From the NCBI GenBank assembly GCA_902773065.1, contig CACYDD010000400.1, forward strand, positions 1-5,294: 5,294 nt of DNA, written 5' to 3'. This document shows positions 1 to 5,294 of the stretch, one piece after another. This DNA is from an uncultured Ruminococcus sp. (GTDB taxonomy: Bacteria > Bacillota > Clostridia > Oscillospirales > Acutalibacteraceae). The translations under genes and the position numbers were made by a program. Each line of letters opens with the position of its first letter. Position 1 is the stretch's first letter. The notes under the pieces were generated by a model. It searched no databases. It was given only the letters and a program-made list of their open reading frames with translations, and was not told the DNA's origin.

Positions 1-690
1 GAAAAGGTAGCCGAAATTGTTTCCGGTGTAGCAGAAGGCTGTGTGCAAAGCGGATGTGCGCTTGTGGGCGGTGAAACTGCCGAGCATCCCGGCATGATGC
101 CCGAGGATGATTATGACTTGGCAGGCTTCTCAGTAGGTGTTGTTGACAAGGCAAAAATTTTAAAGCCCGAAACACAGAAGCCGGGTGATGTTATGATCGG
201 TATCAAATCAAGCGGTGTTCATTCCAACGGTTTTTCACTTGTCCGTAAGGTTTTTGATATCAACAGCAAAGAAAGTATTTCAAAATACTATGACGAGCTT
301 GGCACAACACTTGGAGAAGCACTCTTGACACCGACAAGAATTTATGTTAAGGCTATCCTTTCACTTCTTGACAGTGTGAAAGTTAAATCGATCTCTCATA
401 TCACAGGCGGCGGCTTTTATGAAAATATTCCGCGTTCACTTCCTGACGGTATTTCCGCAAAAATCAACCGCAGTGATGTACAGGTTCTTCCGATATTTGA
501 CCTTATTGCAAAAACAGGCAATATCCCTGAGCGTGATATGTTTAACACCTTCAACATGGGTGTCGGCATGACGGTTGTTGTTGACAAAGCGGATGCCGAC
601 AAGGCGATCGAAGTTCTGAAAGCTTCAGGCGAAGAGGCCTATATCCTTGGCGTGCTTGTTGAAAGCACCGAAGGCGTCATTATCAATTAA
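1..690 (+). CDS. purM: Phosphoribosylformylglycinamidine cyclo-ligase (AIR synthetase), 5'-truncated by the window edge
   Basis: The enzyme uses ATP to close the imidazole ring, turning FGAM into AIR (step 5 of purine synthesis, cytosolic homodimer). The reading frame is open from base 1 and gives 229 residues. The family is usually about 345 residues, so roughly the first 115 residues, including the N-terminal glycine-rich ATP-binding region, lie outside the window. Visible family signatures, numbered in the fragment, are LVGGETAEHPGM at 21-32, SSGVHSNGFSLVRK at 70-83, LTPTRIYVK at 109-117, the HITGGGFYENIPR segment at 133-145 and FNTFNMGVGM at 181-190. These match the C-terminal two-thirds of E. 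coli PurM closely from memory. The true start is upstream, so the internal GTG at 43 is not a start. The gene ends in three consecutive in-frame stops (TAA TAA TGA, 688-696). The next gene, purN, starts 21 bp later, which supports one operon. The identification is very secure. Confidence 0.97.
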   Translation, partial: EKVAEIVSGVAEGCVQSGCALVGGETAEHPGMMPEDDYDLAGFSVGVVDKAKILKPETQKPGDVMIGIKSSGVHSNGFSLVRKVFDINSKESISKYYDELGTTLGEALLTPTRIYVKAILSLLDSVKVKSISHITGGGFYENIPRSLPDGISAKINRSDVQVLPIFDLIAKTGNIPERDMFNTFNMGVGMTVVVDKADADKAIEVLKASGEEAYILGVLVESTEGVIIN

Positions 691-711
691 TAATGAAAGG
701 GAAACTGCTTT

Positions 712-1335
712 ATGAAAAATATTGTAGTATTGGTTTCGGGCGGAGGTACCAACCTTCAGGCACTGATCGATGCTCAGGAAAGCGGCATGATCAAGGACGG
801 TAAAATCACCTGTGTGATCTCTTCCAAGCCGGGGGTATATGCGCTTGAAAGAGCAAACAACCATAACATTAAATCGAAAGTGATCGCAAGGAAAGAATAT
901 GGTGATGTTGTAGAATACAGCAAAGCGATCCTTGTGGCTCTGAATGAAGAGAAAGCAGACCTTGTGGTATATGCAGGCTTTATGACGATACTTGATGAAT
1001 TGGTGGTAAAGGCATATCCGAACAGGATGATGAATGTTCATCCTGCTCTGATACCGAGCTTTTGCGGCAAGGGTTATTACGGACTGCGTGTGCATGAGGA
1101 AGCTTTGAAAAAAGGTGTCAAGCTGACAGGGGCTACTGTTCACTTTGTAACAGAAGTCTGTGACGGCGGTCCGATCATTCTTCAGAAGGCGGTTGAAGTG
1201 CTTGACGATGACACACCCGAGGTACTCCAGAAAAGAGTAATGGAGCAGGCAGAGTGGAAGATTCTTCCGCAGGCGGTTTCCCTTTTCTGTGAGGACAGGC
1301 TTGAAGTCAGAGATGACAGAGTTTATATAAAGTGA
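712..1335 (+). CDS. purN: Phosphoribosylglycinamide formyltransferase (GAR transformylase, folate-dependent)
   Basis: The enzyme transfers a formyl group from 10-formyltetrahydrofolate to GAR, giving FGAR (step 3, cytosolic). The 207 residues match the usual PurN length of about 190-215. The N-terminal Rossmann-like strand and phosphate loop is IVVLVSGGGTNLQAL at 4-18. The catalytic triad of the family is visible: Asn108 and His110 in MMNVHPALIPSF (106-117), and Asp151 in TEVCDGGPI (147-155). The stretch FCGKGYYGLRVHEEAL (117-132) is typical of PurN. The segment after the folate site reads MEQAEWKILPQAV, with Trp where E. coli has His; I believe this is common in Clostridia. The ATG at 712 is preceded by a GAAAGGGAA ribosome site (695-703). 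The gene lies 21 bp after purM and 9 bp before the IMP cyclohydrolase gene. No promoter-like gap separates them, so it is probably co-transcribed. It belongs to the folate-dependent PurN family, not the formate-dependent PurT family. Confidence 0.97.
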   Translation: MKNIVVLVSGGGTNLQALIDAQESGMIKDGKITCVISSKPGVYALERANNHNIKSKVIARKEYGDVVEYSKAILVALNEEKADLVVYAGFMTILDELVVKAYPNRMMNVHPALIPSFCGKGYYGLRVHEEALKKGVKLTGATVHFVTEVCDGGPIILQKAVEVLDDDTPEVLQKRVMEQAEWKILPQAVSLFCEDRLEVRDDRVYIK

Positions 1336-1340
1336 GGAAG
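1334..1340 (+). promoter_or_regulatory. Ribosome binding site overlapping the purN stop codon
   Basis: The GAGGAAG motif begins on the second base of the purN stop codon TGA (1333-1335) and ends 4 bases before the ATG at 1345. A ribosome terminating on purN would sit on this site, so the two genes are probably translationally coupled. It also supports the ATG at 1345 as the start of the IMP cyclohydrolase. The spacing is somewhat short. Confidence 0.7.
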
Positions 1341-1344
1341 CATT

Positions 1345-2052
1345 ATGGTAGAATTAAAGAAAGAGATTTCATCCACAACCTATCCCGGAAGGGGAATTAT
1401 CATCGGCAAAAGTGCTGACGGTAAAAAAGCAGTGATCGGCTATTTTATCATGGGCAGAAGTGAAAACAGCAGGAACAGAGTCTTTGTAAAAGAGGGAAAG
1501 GATCTGAAAACACAGGCATTTGATCCCTCAAAGCTTGTTGACCCTTCGCTCATAATCTATGCACCTGTCCGTACACTGGAAAATCAAACAATAGTTACAA
1601 ACGGTGACCAGACAGATACGGTAAGAGATTTTATTTTTGAGGGCAAGACCTTTGAAGAGGCTCTCCGCACACGTACCTTTGAGCCTGACCCACCGAACTT
1701 TACCCCGAGAATTTCGGGTATTGTTGAACTTGCTGACAATGATTTTTCCTATAAGCTTTCCATTCTCAAAAGCAATGAGGGAAGAGAGGAGTTCGCACTG
1801 CGTTTCTTCTATGAATATGCACAGCCTGTAGCAGGTGAGGGACATTTTATTCACACTTATAAGCAGGACGGTAACCCGATTCCTTCCTTTGAGGGTGAAC
1901 CGACACTTGTTGATATTGAAGGTGATATCGATACCTTTACAAAAAATATATGGGAATCCTTGAATGAGGATAATAAAGTTTCTCTTTACACCCGTTTTAT
2001 TGATTTGACAACAGGTGAATTTGAGGACAGAATCGTAAATAAGAATCAATAA
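1345..2052 (+). CDS. purO: IMP cyclohydrolase, PurO type (Ntn-hydrolase-like fold)
   Basis: The predicted role is the last step of the pathway, ring closure of FAICAR to IMP. The 235-residue protein shows the motifs I associate with the PurO/IMP_cyclohyd family: YPGRGI at 13-18, GRSENSRNR at 37-45, TNGDQTD at 85-91, FEPDPPNFTPRISG at 112-125 and GEGHFIHTY at 164-172. It has no MGS-like (methylglyoxal synthase) domain, so it is not the cyclohydrolase half of PurH. PurO was first characterised in methanogenic archaea, where the structure shows an N-terminal-nucleophile hydrolase fold used without self-cleavage; bacterial relatives are slightly longer. No signal peptide or membrane segment is seen, so it is cytosolic. 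The start is set by GAGGAAG just upstream. Its neighbour downstream is an AICAR formyltransferase lacking a cyclohydrolase domain, so the two complete each other functionally. The family assignment is firm; the activity in this organism is inferred from family and context. Confidence 0.9.
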   Translation: MVELKKEISSTTYPGRGIIIGKSADGKKAVIGYFIMGRSENSRNRVFVKEGKDLKTQAFDPSKLVDPSLIIYAPVRTLENQTIVTNGDQTDTVRDFIFEGKTFEEALRTRTFEPDPPNFTPRISGIVELADNDFSYKLSILKSNEGREEFALRFFYEYAQPVAGEGHFIHTYKQDGNPIPSFEGEPTLVDIEGDIDTFTKNIWESLNEDNKVSLYTRFIDLTTGEFEDRIVNKNQ

Positions 2053-2060
2053 ATAAAAAG

Positions 2061-2159
2061 TTTCGTCCACCTTTTCAAAGGTGGCGGGGTGCATGGGGCA
2101 GAGCCCCCTGCCGAGGTCCGGGGCGAGTAGCCCTGGTGGGGTTTGGGGCAAAGCCCCAA
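2061..2159. repeat. Four-hairpin modular intergenic palindromic element between purO and the AICAR formyltransferase gene
   Basis: This element fills most of the 140-bp gap between the two genes (2053-2192) and is much richer in G and C than its flanks. Four hairpins follow each other. H1 is 2067-2084, a perfect 8-bp stem CCACCTTT/AAAGGTGG. H2 is 2091-2111, with stem GGGGC/GCCCC, loop AGA, one T-C mismatch and then an outer GCA/TGC. H3 is 2118-2136, a 7-bp stem CCGGGGC/GCCCTGG with one G-U pair and a 5-base loop. H4 is 2143-2159, a perfect 7-bp stem TTGGGGC/GCCCCAA with loop AAA. The spacers are exactly 6 bases each: CGGGGT (2085-2090), CGAGGT (2112-2117) and TGGGGT (2137-2142). No run of T follows any stem, so it is not an ordinary terminator on the + strand. 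It resembles dispersed GGGGC-hairpin repeats I recall from Ruminococcus-type genomes; copy number cannot be judged from one window. Possible roles include mRNA stability or partial attenuation within the operon. Confidence 0.8.
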
Positions 2160-2178
2160 TTATCCATTAATAATTAAA

Positions 2179-2185
2179 AAGGGGA
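2179..2185 (+). promoter_or_regulatory. Ribosome binding site of the AICAR formyltransferase gene
   Basis: AAGGGGA lies 7 bases before the ATG at 2193, in an AT-rich stretch immediately after the hairpin array. It fixes the start of the formyltransferase at MANELELKYG. This agrees with the point where the formyltransferase domain begins in PurH/ATIC, and it leaves no room for an N-terminal cyclohydrolase domain. Confidence 0.7.
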
Positions 2186-2192
2186 TAGAACA

Positions 2193-3371
2193 ATGGCAAA
2201 CGAACTTGAACTGAAATATGGCTGTAATCCGAACCAGAAGCCGTCAAAAATCTATATGCAGGACGGCTCCGAACTTCCTGTTACGGTTCTCAATGGCAAA
2301 CCGGGATATATCAATTTTCTTGATGCGTTCAACAGCTGGCAGTTGGTTTCCGAACTGAAAGCAGCAACAGGTCTGCCTGCAGCGGCTTCCTTCAAGCACG
2401 TAAGCCCGGCAGGTGCAGCAGTTGCAACCGAGCTTTCTGATACACTGAAAAAAATCTATTTTGTGGATGATCTGGAACTTTCTCCGATCGCAAGTGCCTA
2501 TGCAAAGGCAAGAGGTGCAGACAGAATGTCCTCCTACGGTGACTGGGTAGCACTTTCCGATACCTGTGACAAGGAAACAGCACTTCTTCTGAAAAGAGAG
2601 GTTTCCGATGGTATTATTGCTCCCGATTATACGGATGAGGCACTGGAAATTCTCAAAACAAAGCGCAGAGGCACATACAATGTTGTCAAAATCGATACAT
2701 CATATGTACCTGCTCCGATCGAGCATAAACAGGTTTATGGTATTACTTTTGAGCAGGGCAGAAATGACATGAAAATTGATGCGGAAATGCTCAAAAATAT
2801 CGTAACAGATAACAAGGAGCTTACCGAGGAAGCAAAGCGTGATCTGATCATCGCTTTGATCACACTGAAATATACACAGTCCAATTCCGTTTGCTATGCA
2901 AAGGACGGACAGGCTATCGGTGTCGGTGCAGGTCAGCAGTCAAGAATCCACTGCACAAGACTGGCAGGAAATAAGGCTGATATCTGGTATCTCCGTCAGA
3001 ATCCGAAGGTGCTTGCACTTCCTTTCAGAGAGGATATCCGCCGCCCCGACCGTGATAATACGATCGATGTATACATTTCTGATGATTACGAGGATGTACT
3101 TGCAGACGGTAACTGGGAGCAGTTCTTTACAGAAAAACCAGAACCGCTGACAAGAGAAGAAAAGAAACAGTGGCTCTCCACGTTCAGCGATGTTTCACTT
3201 GGTTCTGACGCATTTTTCCCGTTCGGTGACAACATAGAAAGAGCAAAGCGCAGCGGTGTGCAGTACATTGCACAGCCGGGCGGTTCGATCCGTGACGACA
3301 ATGTTATCGATACCTGCAACAAATACGGTATTGCTATGGCGTTTACAGGTATCCGCCTGTTCCATCATTAA
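2193..3371 (+). CDS. purH: Standalone AICAR formyltransferase (PurH C-terminal domain only, eukaryote-like type)
   Basis: The predicted reaction is transfer of the formyl group of 10-formyltetrahydrofolate to AICAR, giving FAICAR (step 9). The 392 residues correspond to the formyltransferase half of PurH/ATIC; the N-terminal MGS-like cyclohydrolase domain is absent. The catalytic Lys-His pair is in SFKHVSPAGAA (66-76: Lys68, His69). The active-site segment YTQSNSVCYAKDGQ (227-240) is followed by GVGAGQQSRIHCTRLAG (243-259). Near the C-terminus are SDAFFPFGDNIERAKRSGV (338-356), QPGGSIRDDNV (361-371) and the terminal RLFHH. Length, the QSNSVCYAK and QQSRIHCTRLAG segments and the RLFHH ending match human ATIC residues of about 200-592, as remembered, better than E. 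coli PurH (KSNAIVYAK, MRHFRH). The gene follows the PurO-type cyclohydrolase after the hairpin element and precedes purD by 23 bp. The symbol purH is the usual database name; some authors use another symbol for one-domain versions. The enzyme assignment is secure. Confidence 0.95.
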   Translation: MANELELKYGCNPNQKPSKIYMQDGSELPVTVLNGKPGYINFLDAFNSWQLVSELKAATGLPAAASFKHVSPAGAAVATELSDTLKKIYFVDDLELSPIASAYAKARGADRMSSYGDWVALSDTCDKETALLLKREVSDGIIAPDYTDEALEILKTKRRGTYNVVKIDTSYVPAPIEHKQVYGITFEQGRNDMKIDAEMLKNIVTDNKELTEEAKRDLIIALITLKYTQSNSVCYAKDGQAIGVGAGQQSRIHCTRLAGNKADIWYLRQNPKVLALPFREDIRRPDRDNTIDVYISDDYEDVLADGNWEQFFTEKPEPLTREEKKQWLSTFSDVSLGSDAFFPFGDNIERAKRSGVQYIAQPGGSIRDDNVIDTCNKYGIAMAFTGIRLFHH

Positions 3372-3394
3372 TATAACAACGGAGGTACATTCCC

Positions 3395-4660
3395 ATGAAA
3401 ATGTTAGTAGTAGGCAGCGGCGGAAGAGAACACGCTATTATCCGCAAGCTGAAAGAAAGCCCCCGTGTGGATAAGATCTATGCAGCACCCGGCAACGGCG
3501 GTATTTCCAAAGATGCCGAATGTGTCAATATCGGTGCAATGGATAAGCAGGGAATCGTGAATTTTGCAAAGGAAAATGAAATTGATATCGTTTTTGTTGC
3601 TCCTGATGATCCGCTTGCCGCAGGTCTGGTAGATGATCTTCTTGGCAGCGGTATCCGTGCATTCGGTCCGAAGGCAAATGCTGCTGTTATTGAAAGCAGT
3701 AAAGTTTTCTCTAAAAACCTGATGAAAAAATACAATATTCCAACAGCAGAATATGAAGTATTTGATGACCCTGAAAAAGCAACGAAGTATATTGAAAAGA
3801 AGGGCAAATATCCTGTTGTGATCAAAGCGGATGGTCTTGCACTCGGCAAGGGTGTTATTATTGCAAAGGATCATGACGAAGCAAAAGCAGCTGTCAAGGA
3901 AATCATGGAGGATAAGAAATTCGGTGATTCCGGCAACAATGTTGTTGTGGAAGAATTTCTGACAGGTCCTGAGGTTTCGGTGCTGGCATTTACCGATGGT
4001 ATTGCACTTAAACCGATGGTGTCTTCCAAGGATCATAAAAGAGCTTATGATAATGACGAAGGTCTGAACACAGGCGGAATGGGTACAATAAGTCCGAATC
4101 CGTATTATACCGATGAGATAGCGGAAATTTGCCGAAAGAAGATATTTGAGCCGACAGTGGCTGCTATGAACAGCGAAAACCGTACTTTCAAGGGTTGTCT
4201 GTATTTCGGACTGATGATCACACCTGATGGTCCGAAGGTGATCGAATACAATGCTCGTTTCGGTGATCCCGAAGCACAGGTCGTTCTTCCCAGACTGAAA
4301 ACAGATCTTGTGGATATTATCGAGGCAGTAATTGAAGACAGACTTTCCCAAATCGATATTGAGTGGACAAATGATGCCTCTGCTTGTGTTGTTATGGCAT
4401 CGGGTGGTTATCCGCTGGCATATCAGAAAGGAATAGAAATCTCAGGTCTTGACGAAAACGGTCAGGTAAGCGGTGCAGTCGTTTACCATGCCGGTACAAA
4501 ATTCGAGGACGGTAAATTCCTTACCAACGGCGGACGTGTTCTCGGCATCACTGCAAAAGGCAAAAATCTCGATGAGGCACTTGACAAAGCATATGCCGCA
4601 GTTGACAAGATCTCATTTGAGGGTGCTCATTACCGTACAGATATCGGAAAAACAAAATGA
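3395..4660 (+). CDS. purD: Phosphoribosylamine-glycine ligase (GAR synthetase)
   Basis: The enzyme joins 5-phosphoribosylamine to glycine with ATP to make GAR (step 2, cytosolic monomer of the ATP-grasp superfamily). The 421 residues match the single-domain bacterial length of about 420-430. The N-terminal domain begins with MLVVGSGGREHAI (3-15). The ATP-grasp region includes VVIKADGLALGKGV (141-154), the signature DHKRAYDNDEGLNTGGMG (213-230) and the metal-binding IEYNARFGDPEAQ (283-295). The C-terminal domain has NGGRVLGI (378-385) and ends with YRTDIG (413-418). The N-domain loop reads APDDPLAAG (69-77) where many homologues have GPE-PL; I recall this variant from other Clostridia. A consensus GGAGGT (3381-3386), 8 bases before the ATG, makes the start unambiguous. 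It lies 23 bp after the formyltransferase gene and is the last gene of the operon: an intrinsic terminator begins 4 bases after its stop. Confidence 0.98.
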   Translation: MKMLVVGSGGREHAIIRKLKESPRVDKIYAAPGNGGISKDAECVNIGAMDKQGIVNFAKENEIDIVFVAPDDPLAAGLVDDLLGSGIRAFGPKANAAVIESSKVFSKNLMKKYNIPTAEYEVFDDPEKATKYIEKKGKYPVVIKADGLALGKGVIIAKDHDEAKAAVKEIMEDKKFGDSGNNVVVEEFLTGPEVSVLAFTDGIALKPMVSSKDHKRAYDNDEGLNTGGMGTISPNPYYTDEIAEICRKKIFEPTVAAMNSENRTFKGCLYFGLMITPDGPKVIEYNARFGDPEAQVVLPRLKTDLVDIIEAVIEDRLSQIDIEWTNDASACVVMASGGYPLAYQKGIEISGLDENGQVSGAVVYHAGTKFEDGKFLTNGGRVLGITAKGKNLDEALDKAYAAVDKISFEGAHYRTDIGKTK

Positions 4661-4664
4661 TTAA

Positions 4665-4701
4665 AAAATTCACCGATGGCGCATTGCCTTCGGTGAATTT
4701 T
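4665..4701 (+). terminator. Rho-independent terminator ending the purine operon
   Basis: A perfect 12-bp inverted repeat pairs 4665-4676 (AAAATTCACCGA) with 4690-4701 (TCGGTGAATTTT). The 13-base loop can extend the stem with an inner GGC/GCC pair (4678-4680 with 4686-4688) after a T-T mismatch. The downstream arm ends in TTTT followed by ATTAAATATT. It starts 4 bases after the purD stop codon. The matching A-run on the left arm means it could also stop transcription coming from the right on the - strand, but no - strand gene is seen within the window. Confidence 0.9.
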
Positions 4702-4709
4702 ATTAAATA

Positions 4710-4744
4710 TTGACATATACTTTTTTCTCGGAATATATTATAAT
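4710..4744 (+). promoter_or_regulatory. Probable sigma-A-type promoter for the downstream ORF
   Basis: A consensus -35 box TTGACA is at 4710-4715. With an 18-base spacer, the -10 box would be TATATT (4734-4739), placing transcription start at about 4746. A perfect TATAAT overlaps this at 4739-4744, but it is 23 bases from the TTGACA, too far for a standard pair. If used alone it would start transcription at about 4751, the A of the ATG. The site lies between the purine operon terminator and the next ORF, as expected for an independent unit. No operator palindrome was recognised. Confidence 0.65.
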
Positions 4745-4750
4745 ATACTT

Positions 4751-5294
4751 ATGATTAGCGAAGAAGCAAGAAAAGAAAAAACAGTTTATATTTCAAAAAA
4801 TGAATATGATGATCTGAAGAAAAAAGCAGAGTACTATGAACTTTACAAGAGCAATTATATCGATCTCAAAGCACAGAATCAATCAATGACAGATGAGCTG
4901 AAACAACTTCGCAGGATTGTTTATGCGACCCAGCCTGAAAAGCGTCTGATTATCGCCGGGAATTATGATGTTATTCTGAATGAAGAGGAATTAATAAGTG
5001 ATAAGGAGGAGGAAAAACCGGAATGTGCGGGTCGGTTGTCAGCTGCAATGACGGATCTGATCGATTGTATGAGGGCTTTTCCGCCGAATGATGAAGTAGA
5101 TGAAAATGTCAATTATCTGTTCAGAAGATTTACATTGAAAGGGAATCAACGGAAATGTCCTTTATGTAAAAACAAACTTGTGGTAACAACACAGTTTCCC
5201 GCAACGATGTTTCATATTATAGGAGATAGGGCAGTTTTGTACGATGATACCTATTATGGCTATAAGTGTTCATCGTGTACCTATCGGATGGTAA
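4751..5294 (+). CDS. Coiled-coil and zinc-ribbon protein, possibly the N-terminal part of an IS66-family transposase; 3' end outside the window
   Basis: The frame is open for 181 codons from ATG 4751 to the last base, with no stop. It opens with ISKNEYDDLKKKAEYYELY (14-32). A charged, probably coiled-coil segment runs from about 18 to 57, then LKQLRRIVYATQPEKR (50-65) and an acidic LNEEELISDKEEEKPE (76-91). Two CxxC pairs, Cys136/Cys139 and Cys173/Cys176, are 33 residues apart and could bind zinc. The order of leucine-rich coil, RR-x-EK motif, acidic LNEEE and CPxC/CxxC ribbon with HII and Y-Y-C-C matches the N-terminal region of IS66 TnpC transposases as remembered. The usual RRFG-SEK and GRKPLP motifs are altered or missing, so it is either a divergent member or something else with a zinc ribbon. 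The DDE catalytic part would lie beyond the window. Rare codons are frequent: three AGG, three CGG and three TTG here, against none in the 421 codons of purD. No Shine-Dalgarno precedes the ATG, and no other in-frame ATG, GTG or TTG lies upstream before the stop at 4694. Confidence 0.6.
   Translation, partial: MISEEARKEKTVYISKNEYDDLKKKAEYYELYKSNYIDLKAQNQSMTDELKQLRRIVYATQPEKRLIIAGNYDVILNEEELISDKEEEKPECAGRLSAAMTDLIDCMRAFPPNDEVDENVNYLFRRFTLKGNQRKCPLCKNKLVVTTQFPATMFHIIGDRAVLYDDTYYGYKCSSCTYRMV

Noticed and set aside
688..696. Triple in-frame stop TAA TAA TGA at the end of purM as a special signal
   Set aside because: Tandem stops in an AT-rich junction are common by chance and nothing else supports recoding or regulation here.
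625..1143. Open frame of 172 codons on the - strand opposite the purM end and purN
   Set aside because: It is antisense to two confident genes; the translation has no recognisable family and no convincing start signals.
1528..2151. Open frame on the - strand across the IMP cyclohydrolase and the hairpin element
   Set aside because: Its start would lie inside the hairpin repeat, and the rest is antisense to a gene with clear family motifs. No ribosome site or recognisable protein family.
2061..2159. Hairpin array read as a riboswitch, T-box or intrinsic terminator
   Set aside because: No stem is followed by a run of T on the + strand. No purine-riboswitch core or T-box motif is seen, and the regular repeated spacing fits a repeat element better. 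On the - strand H1 is followed by ACGAAAC before a T-run, too distant for a good terminator.
2061..2159. CRISPR-like array
   Set aside because: The repeated unit is a 6-base spacer between unlike hairpins. There are no identical repeats of 23-47 bases and no nearby cas genes.
2143..2175. Internal promoter before the AICAR formyltransferase gene (TTGGGG with TAATAAT)
   Set aside because: The -35 match is only half of consensus and is part of a hairpin stem, and the spacing of about 20 bases is too long.
3404..4351. Long open frame of 315 codons on the - strand opposite purD
   Set aside because: It lies wholly within purD, whose ATP-grasp motifs are unmistakable. Its translation is rich in Cys, His, Ile and Phe without recognisable motifs, as expected for an antisense shadow.

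Overview
The window shows the 3' part of a de novo purine biosynthesis operon on the + strand, followed by its terminator and the start of an unrelated gene. The proteins, the moderate GC, the clostridial-style Shine-Dalgarno sequences and a GGGGC/GCCCC hairpin-rich intergenic repeat suggest a gut-type Clostridia bacterium, probably Oscillospirales/Ruminococcaceae (Ruminococcus-like). That assignment is inferred from memory of related sequences, not from a search.

Layout: the 3' two-thirds of purM (1-690); purN (712-1335); a PurO-type IMP cyclohydrolase (1345-2052); a 140-bp gap filled by an array of four hairpins (2061-2159); a standalone AICAR formyltransferase (2193-3371); purD (3395-4660); a strong intrinsic terminator (4665-4701); a sigma-A-like promoter (4710-4744); and the first 181 codons of a coiled-coil plus zinc-ribbon protein that runs off the window (4751-5294). 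That last protein resembles the N-terminal part of an IS66-type transposase. The ORF is open to the last base.

The five purine genes are co-directional. Except at the repeat, the gaps are 9 to 23 bp, so they are almost certainly one transcript. Together they encode pathway steps 2 (PurD), 3 (PurN), 5 (PurM), 9 (AICAR formyltransferase) and 10 (IMP cyclohydrolase). The usual bifunctional PurH is absent. Its two activities are split: the formyltransferase domain stands alone and looks more like the C-terminal half of animal ATIC than like E. coli PurH, and the cyclohydrolase is supplied by an unrelated PurO-type protein first known from archaea.

The most structured non-coding signal is the hairpin array between these two genes. 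Four hairpins are separated by exactly six bases each, with related spacers (CGGGGT, CGAGGT, TGGGGT). The terminal ORF differs from the operon in codon choice, has no Shine-Dalgarno sequence, and has a promoter so close to its ATG that its mRNA should be leaderless or nearly so.
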